A DNA stretch of 8,006 nt from Candidatus Woesearchaeota archaeon (GTDB lineage: Archaea; Nanobdellota; Nanobdellia; Woesearchaeales; GW2011-AR4): the NCBI GenBank assembly GCA_019323655.1, contig JAHWGX010000097.1:1-8006 (forward strand), given 5' to 3'. Both the position numbers and the translations under genes were made by a program. The notes below the pieces were generated by a model. The model saw only the letters and a list, made by a program, of their open reading frames with translations. It made no database searches and had not been told where the DNA came from. Of this stretch, positions 5,052-8,006 are shown piece after piece (positions within the stretch are counted from its first letter, which is position 1; every line of letters begins with the position of its first letter).

Positions 5052-5074
5052 GAGAGTAAAAAGCTTATGCTCTC
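5052..5074. other. stem-loop after the HEPN-like gene
   Basis: GAGAG (5052-5056) pairs with CTCTC (5070-5074), extended by a T-G and an A-T pair, around a short A-rich loop. No T-tract follows on the plus strand. It is the first of four stem-loops filling the 189-bp gap between the HEPN-like gene and ftsZ, which contains no coding region. Confidence 0.35.
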
Positions 5075-5083
5075 AACTCTAGT

Positions 5084-5118
5084 TTCATCAAAAAATAAAG
5101 AATCCCTCTCGCGAGGGA
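5084..5118 (-). terminator. second hairpin plus T-tract downstream of ftsZ
   Basis: On the minus strand, stem TCCCTC / GAGGGA (5103-5118) closes a GCGA (GNRA-type) tetraloop and is followed by TTCTTTATTTTTT. It looks like an intrinsic terminator placed 98 bp beyond the ftsZ stop, after the long hairpin. A small RNA lying between the two terminators is one explanation. Confidence 0.5.
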
Positions 5119-5122
5119 CCAA

Positions 5123-5169
5123 ATGCCTTCACTTTAAAACGTTGGGGGTGGTTTTTGAAATGAAGGCAT
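5123..5169. other. long imperfect hairpin with G5/C5 loop
   Basis: Outer arms ATGCCTTCA (5123-5131) and TGAAGGCAT (5161-5169) pair perfectly for 9 bp. After one mismatch, seven further pairs, including a T-G, join 5133-5139 to 5153-5159, and a last C-G pair closes after one bulged T. The ten-base loop (5141-5150) is GTTGGGGGTG on plus and CACCCCCAAC on minus. It lies between two minus-strand terminator-like hairpins. It may be a structured RNA or a transcript-processing signal; no known family is recognised. Confidence 0.5.
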
Positions 5170-5171
5170 AG

Positions 5172-5193
5172 AAAAAAACACCTTTTCAGGTGT
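5172..5193 (-). terminator. ftsZ terminator
   Basis: On the minus strand, ACACCT-GAAA-AGGTGT forms a perfect 6-bp stem with a GNRA tetraloop and is followed at once by seven Ts (5178 down to 5172). It lies 22 bp beyond the ftsZ stop codon. This is a strong intrinsic-terminator shape. Confidence 0.7.
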
Positions 5194-5215
5194 CACCACA
5201 AAGACTAAAGGGTGA

Positions 5216-6292
5216 TCATTCTTCTATGATTTCTATGCCAAGCTCTTCGCTTATTTGCATAACCTCCGGGCTTGCCTCAAGCGGCCTCATTTTGCCCAAA
5301 ATCCATGGGCTTTTTACGCCTGTTATGATTGTCATTACAGTTAGCCTTCCTTTCATGTCATCTGAAACTCTTGCTCCCCAGATTACGTTTGCATCCTGGT
5401 CAAGGCTTTCTGTAACCATCTCCCCTACCTTGCTTATCTCGTCAAGAGTCATGTCAGGGCCGCCTATTACATGTATAAGAGCGCCTGTTGCCCCGCTGTA
5501 ATTTATATCCAAAAGCGGATTTTGCAAAGCGCCTTTTACAGCCTCATCTACCCTGTTGTTTGTGTCGCTTGCGCCGACTCCAATAGCAGCAACCCCGCCA
5601 TTTTTCATTATAGCCTTTACATCAGCATAATCCAGGTTAACCAAGCTCGGAACAGCTATAGTCTCCACAATGCCTTTTATCATTGTCGCTATAAGCTCAT
5701 TTGCAACCGCAAATGCCTGTTGTATTGGCAGATTTCCGGCAATGCTGACTAATCTGTTATTGTCTATTACAATTACAGTATCAGAAACCTCTCTTAATTG
5801 CTGCAGCCCAAACTCTGCTTTATCTACCCTTGCTCTTTCAATCTTGAAAGGCATAGTAACAGTTCCAATTACAATTGATCCTGTGTCTCTTGCTATTTGA
5901 GCAACTATTGGCGCTCCTCCTGTTCCAGTGCCTCCGCCCATGCCTGCGCATACAAAAACCATGTCAGACTCTTTAAGGCACTGTTTTAGGTCCTGCAGGC
6001 TTTCTTTTGCAGCTTCTGCGCCCTTTTCAGGAAAACCCCCGCATCCTAATCCTCTTGTTACACCCTTTCCCAGCAAAAATTTCCTGTCAGCATCAATTAT
6101 ATTCAAATGCTGCTGGTCAGTGTTGCATGCCAAAATTTCAGCTCCTTTAATGCCCTTGTTGTACAGCCAGCCAACCATGTTGTTGCCAGCTCCCCCAATG
6201 CCTATAACCCTTATATTTGCTTGTCCTACGTCCATGCCCTCAAACTTATTTTGCTCACTAGCTTTTATTGCGTTCTCCACCAAAAAATCCAT
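5216..6292 (-). CDS. ftsZ: cell division protein FtsZ
   Basis: 358 residues, full length. FtsZ is the tubulin-like GTPase that polymerises into the cytoplasmic division ring. Visible landmarks are the nucleotide-binding start IRVIGIGGAGNNMV (27-40), the tubulin signature GMGGGTGTGGAP (117-128), TMPFKIERARVDKAE (146-160), NNRL (178-181), and the T7 catalytic loop NLDYADVKAIM (219-229) with N219, D221 and D224 in place. NYSGATGALIHVIGGPDMTL (264-283) and KSPWILGK (327-334) match archaeal FtsZ. The C-terminus ends soon after (EELGIEIIEE), with no long linker or bacterial-type FtsA/ZipA-binding peptide. The ATG at 6292 has an AGGGGTGA ribosome binding site four bases upstream, a marked contrast with the leaderless neighbours, so translation here is initiated differently. 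The gene has its own promoter and terminator. A 167-codon antisense frame is a shadow. Confidence 0.97.
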   Translation of the reverse strand: MDFLVENAIKASEQNKFEGMDVGQANIRVIGIGGAGNNMVGWLYNKGIKGAEILACNTDQQHLNIIDADRKFLLGKGVTRGLGCGGFPEKGAEAAKESLQDLKQCLKESDMVFVCAGMGGGTGTGGAPIVAQIARDTGSIVIGTVTMPFKIERARVDKAEFGLQQLREVSDTVIVIDNNRLVSIAGNLPIQQAFAVANELIATMIKGIVETIAVPSLVNLDYADVKAIMKNGGVAAIGVGASDTNNRVDEAVKGALQNPLLDINYSGATGALIHVIGGPDMTLDEISKVGEMVTESLDQDANVIWGARVSDDMKGRLTVMTIITGVKSPWILGKMRPLEASPEVMQISEELGIEIIEE

Positions 6293-6296
6293 TTTT

Positions 6297-6304
6297 TCAC
6301 CCCT
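6297..6304 (-). promoter_or_regulatory. strong Shine-Dalgarno site of ftsZ
   Basis: AGGGGTGA on the minus strand; GGTGA fits the 3' end of archaeal 16S rRNA and lies four bases from the ATG. It is the clearest ribosome binding site of the window and fixes the ftsZ start. Confidence 0.7.
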
Positions 6305-6332
6305 AAATTTTGTGGTTTTTGAAATATACTTC

Positions 6333-6370
6333 CCAATATTAATACCAGAGTACCAAAATATTTATATTGG
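6333..6370 (-). promoter_or_regulatory. ftsZ promoter within an inverted repeat
   Basis: The minus-strand TATA box TATAAATATTTT (6355-6366) implies a start near 6335 and a leader of about 40 bases. The arms CCAATATTAAT (6333-6343) and ATTTATATTGG (6360-6370) match at 10 of 11 positions across 16 bases, so the symmetry spans TATA box to start site. The outer arms could be an operator. Confidence 0.5.
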
Positions 6371-6395
6371 AATGGTGTATATCCCAACTCCTAGA

Positions 6396-6427
6396 AAAAA
6401 GTTATTTGCGCCAACAAATGACTTTTT
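6396..6427. other. hairpin 1 with CGCCAA loop
   Basis: Arms AAAAAGTTATTTG (6396-6408) and CAAATGACTTTTT (6415-6427) give 13 pairs, one of them T-G, around the six-base loop CGCCAA. It is the first of three hairpins with the same loop in the ftsZ-dphB gap, 26 bp outside the ftsZ promoter. Confidence 0.55.
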
Positions 6428-6477
6428 ATAAAGATTTAAGTACCAAAGATTTACTTTAAACCAAAAATACGCCAAAT

Positions 6478-6508
6478 AAGCACGCTTTTTCGCCAAAAAA
6501 AGCTGCTT
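6478..6508. other. hairpin 2 with CGCCAA loop
   Basis: Inner arms GCTTTTT (6484-6490) and AAAAAGC (6497-6503) enclose CGCCAA. Outer arms AAGCA (6478-6482) and TGCTT (6504-6508) extend the stem to 12 pairs with a single bulged C. The arm sequence differs from hairpins 1 and 3. Confidence 0.55.
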
Positions 6509-6511
6509 TGT

Positions 6512-6535
6512 TGAGTTTTTCGCCAAAAAAACTCA
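6512..6535. other. hairpin 3 with CGCCAA loop
   Basis: Arms TGAGTTTTT (6512-6520) and AAAAACTCA (6527-6535), nine perfect pairs around CGCCAA. It begins only three bases after hairpin 2. From 6536 to about 6650 the gap continues as very A/T-rich DNA with no gene. Confidence 0.55.
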
Positions 6536-6652
6536 CATTAAATTATTTTTAATTCTATTTAAATAACTAAATTGATATTTAAAGATTTCTAAAGTGGAAA
6601 ATATATTTTTGGATATCGTGGTTATGGTAATTTTGAATTAATGCCCCATTAA

Positions 6653-6664
6653 CCTTATAAACAA
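6653..6664 (+). promoter_or_regulatory. TATA box of dphB
   Basis: ACCTTATAAACA, centred about 25 bp before the ATG at 6684, with a pyrimidine-rich stretch and no ribosome binding site between them. This indicates a leaderless dphB mRNA. Confidence 0.6.
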
Positions 6665-6683
6665 AACCCTCTTCCTTTTTCTT

Positions 6684-7442
6684 ATGGCACTTTATTTCAT
6701 AGGCATAGGCCTTAACGATGAAAAAGACATAACCCTAAAAGGCCTTGAAACAGTCAAAAAAGCAGATTTTGTTTATCTTGAAAACTATACTTCCAAGCTG
6801 AACTGCAATTTAAGCTATCTTGAAAAGCTGTATGGCAGGAAAATAATCTTGGCAGGCCGCAGCCTGGTGGAAACAGAGGCAGATAAAACAATATTGCAGC
6901 AGGCAAAAACAAAGGAAGTCGCTTTCCTGGTTGTAGGAGATGTCTTTTCAGCAACAACCCACATTGACCTTTACTTAAGGGCAAAAAAACTGGCAGTAAA
7001 AACAAGAGTTATACACAATGCTTCTGTGCTTACAGCAGTGGGCATTACAGGCTTGCAGCTCTATAAGTTCGGAAAAACAGCAAGCATTCCTTTTGAGAAT
7101 GAAAATATAGAAACGCCTTATGATATCTTAAAAGTAAACCAGCAAAACAATATGCATACCCTATTCCTTTTGGATTTAGACCAAAACACAAATGGCAGCT
7201 TATCTGTAAACGATGCAATAAGATATTTGCTAAAAGTTGAGCTAAAAAGAGGGGAAAGAGTATTCACTGACAGCACCTTGTGCATTGGCTGTACAAAACT
7301 GGGCTCATTAGACCAGATAATAAAAGCCGGAAAAGCAAATGCCCTTCTCAAAGAAAACTTCAAAAGCGGGATGCACTGCCTCATTGTCCCGGCAAAAAAG
7401 CTTCATTTCATGGAAGAAGAGGCTCTGAAGCTTTATTTTTAG
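6684..7442 (+). CDS. dphB: diphthine synthase (diphthamide biosynthesis methyltransferase)
   Basis: 252 residues, normal full length. The enzyme uses S-adenosylmethionine to methylate the modified histidine of elongation factor 2, the second step of diphthamide synthesis in the cytoplasm. Archaeal DphB usually trimethylates to diphthine. It has the tetrapyrrole-methylase-like fold. Marks are GIGLNDEKDITLKGLE (7-22), VGDVFSATTHIDL (84-96), the long block VIHNASVLTAVGITGLQLYK (109-128) with FGKTASIPF (129-137), HTLFLLDL (158-165), and the C-terminal LIVPAKKLHFMEEEAL (233-248). The ATG at 6684 begins directly with the first strand (ALYFIGIG), and the TATA box is 25 bp upstream. It is divergent from ftsZ across a 391-bp gap and overlaps the 3' end of the lipoprotein gene by 4 bp. 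No other diphthamide gene is nearby. Confidence 0.96.
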   Translation: MALYFIGIGLNDEKDITLKGLETVKKADFVYLENYTSKLNCNLSYLEKLYGRKIILAGRSLVETEADKTILQQAKTKEVAFLVVGDVFSATTHIDLYLRAKKLAVKTRVIHNASVLTAVGITGLQLYKFGKTASIPFENENIETPYDILKVNQQNNMHTLFLLDLDQNTNGSLSVNDAIRYLLKVELKRGERVFTDSTLCIGCTKLGSLDQIIKAGKANALLKENFKSGMHCLIVPAKKLHFMEEEALKLYF

Positions 7443-7816
7443 TTGCAATGCCCTTCCTCGCACCCGTTCCTGCACAAAAAGATTTGCTGCTTAGGGTATT
7501 CATCCTCACAATAGAACTCCATCAAATAATTAAAGTTCTGGCAGTAGTCATTGAACTCAAACCTTGTCGCATTGCTGTAAAAGCCAAAAACGCTTCCATT
7601 GACCCATCTTACTATCCCGTTATCAGTATCATGGCACAGCCTTACTGTGGTTACATCTTCGCTTTCTTCAATTCTTTCCTCTTCCAGCTCTTCAATAATC
7701 CTCAACTCACCAGCCTCAAATGCCCCTGTAATTAAATCCTCATTTTCACTTTCCTCTTTGCAGCCGGAAATAATTGCCAAACCTAACACCAGCAATAAAG
7801 AAAAAATCTTTCGCAT
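7439..7816 (-). CDS. lipoprotein with six-cysteine extracellular domain
   Basis: 125 residues. A short basic start (MRKIF), a hydrophobic stretch and the lipobox I16-S-G-C19 mark a secreted lipoprotein anchored at C19. Next come an acidic linker (about 20-55, very rich in Glu) and a C-terminal domain with cysteines at 61, 92, 103, 115, 119 and 124. The pattern, LCHDTDNG near 60-67, then DYC, FYC, and a final FLCRNGCEEGHC, matches a small Cys-rich repeat seen on many DPANN surface proteins (from memory of its DSD-G...DYC...YC...C-GC--G-C form). Three disulfides are likely. Two N-glycosylation sequons (N73-G-S, N82-A-T) fit surface exposure. A TATA box lies about 25 bp upstream of the ATG. Its function is unknown; it may bind a partner or be a stand-alone surface domain. 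It converges on dphB with a 4-bp overlap. Confidence 0.85.
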   Translation of the reverse strand: MRKIFSLLLVLGLAIISGCKEESENEDLITGAFEAGELRIIEELEEERIEESEDVTTVRLCHDTDNGIVRWVNGSVFGFYSNATRFEFNDYCQNFNYLMEFYCEDEYPKQQIFLCRNGCEEGHCN

Positions 7817-7835
7817 AATGCTTTTTTTACCTGTA

Positions 7836-7847
7836 ACTATAAAAAGT
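7836..7847 (-). promoter_or_regulatory. TATA box of the lipoprotein gene
   Basis: On the minus strand this reads CTTTTTATAGTT, centred about 25 bp before the ATG at 7816, with no ribosome binding site between them. Confidence 0.5.
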
Positions 7848-7860
7848 TTTTGAAATCAAA

Positions 7861-7912
7861 GGCCTCACCCAAAAAAACAGGGCTGTGCCTGATTTAGAGG
7901 AGGCAGGTGGGC
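7861..7912. other. GC-rich foldable intergenic segment
   Basis: This segment is clearly richer in G and C than the surrounding intergenic DNA. GCC-CACC (7862-7869, one bulged T) pairs with GGTGGGC (7906-7912), and inside it TGCCT (7886-7890) pairs with AGGCA (7901-7905), making a two-part fold. In an A/T-rich archaeon, GC-rich intergenic islands are often structured RNAs. No known RNA family, tRNA, or C/D-box pattern is recognised. Confidence 0.3.
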
Positions 7913-7954
7913 AGAATAGCTAAAGGATATTAATCAAAATGGTGCGTGTTGTTA

Positions 7955-8006
7955 ATGCAGCATCTTAGCAAAGTGTTATCATGGCAGCCCATTTTTGCTT
8001 CAGTTC
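7955..8006 (+). CDS. possible 5' end of a gene running off the right edge
   Basis: An open frame M-Q-H-L-S-K-V-L-S-W-Q-P-I-F-A-S-V continues to the window end. A TATA-like GGATATTAATC (7924-7934) is centred about 26 bp upstream, as for other leaderless starts here. Only 17 codons are visible and no family can be named. A second ATG at 7980 in another frame is also open. Confidence 0.25.
   Translation, partial: MQHLSKVLSWQPIFASV

Noticed and set aside
5928..6431. 167-codon open frame on the plus strand
   Set aside because: Antisense to the 5' part of ftsZ and its promoter; Pro/Ser/Cys-rich translation typical of a shadow frame.
6396..6535. CRISPR-like array
   Set aside because: The shared unit is only the short loop with A/T arms, spacing is irregular, and no repeat of 20 or more bases is present.
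7280..7735. 151-codon plus-strand frame across the dphB/lipoprotein junction
   Set aside because: Overlaps two well-supported genes in another frame and on the opposite strand, with no promoter or domain of its own.
7861..8006. tRNA gene or C/D-box sRNA
   Set aside because: No T-loop consensus, no cloverleaf arms of the right lengths, and no properly placed C and D boxes.

Overview
The window looks like a piece of an AT-rich archaeal chromosome, most likely from the DPANN group (Woesearchaeota/Pacearchaeota-like). The reasons are a diphthine synthase of the diphthamide pathway (archaeal/eukaryotic only), an archaeal-type FtsZ ending its core in a KSPWILG motif, short secreted proteins of styles common in those lineages (a pilin-like N-terminus and two six-cysteine tails), and TATA boxes about 25-29 bp upstream of many start codons, as expected for leaderless archaeal transcripts. 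The phylum is an inference from protein style, not from a marker tree.

Layout. Positions 1-822: a possible gene edge, then a nitroreductase-family flavoprotein (+). Positions 861-2458 (-): a 420-residue single-pass membrane protein with a Pro/Thr-rich stalk, and a small pilin-like Cys-rich membrane protein. Positions 2545-5026: a block of three different toxin-antitoxin-type modules. These are (i) a DUF4258-like putative toxin followed by a zinc-ribbon plus AbrB antitoxin (-); (ii) a 48-residue antitoxin-like protein (+) whose 3' end overlaps, tail to tail, a RelE/ParE-like toxin gene (-); and (iii) a winged-helix plus MNT nucleotidyltransferase overlapping a HEPN-like protein (+), behind a palindromic operator-like site. 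Positions 5027-5215: a structured intergenic region with terminator-like hairpins. Positions 5216-6292: ftsZ (-). Positions 6293-6683: the ftsZ/dphB divergent intergenic region, with the ftsZ promoter and three hairpins sharing the same six-base loop CGCCAA. Positions 6684-7442: dphB (+), overlapping by 4 bp the end of a lipoprotein gene (7439-7816, -). Positions 7854-8006: a GC-richer foldable stretch and perhaps the start of another gene.

How the parts relate. ftsZ (cell division) and dphB (elongation factor 2 modification) are core genes. The toxin-antitoxin block beside them is accessory, and each module has its own promoter. Several intergenic gaps across 2487-5056 carry a short repeated element (core AAATTTGCTGAAAAAA), always in the same orientation. 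The most unusual items are the convergent, overlapping antitoxin/toxin pair, the hairpin array upstream of ftsZ, the structured ftsZ 3' region, and this dispersed element.
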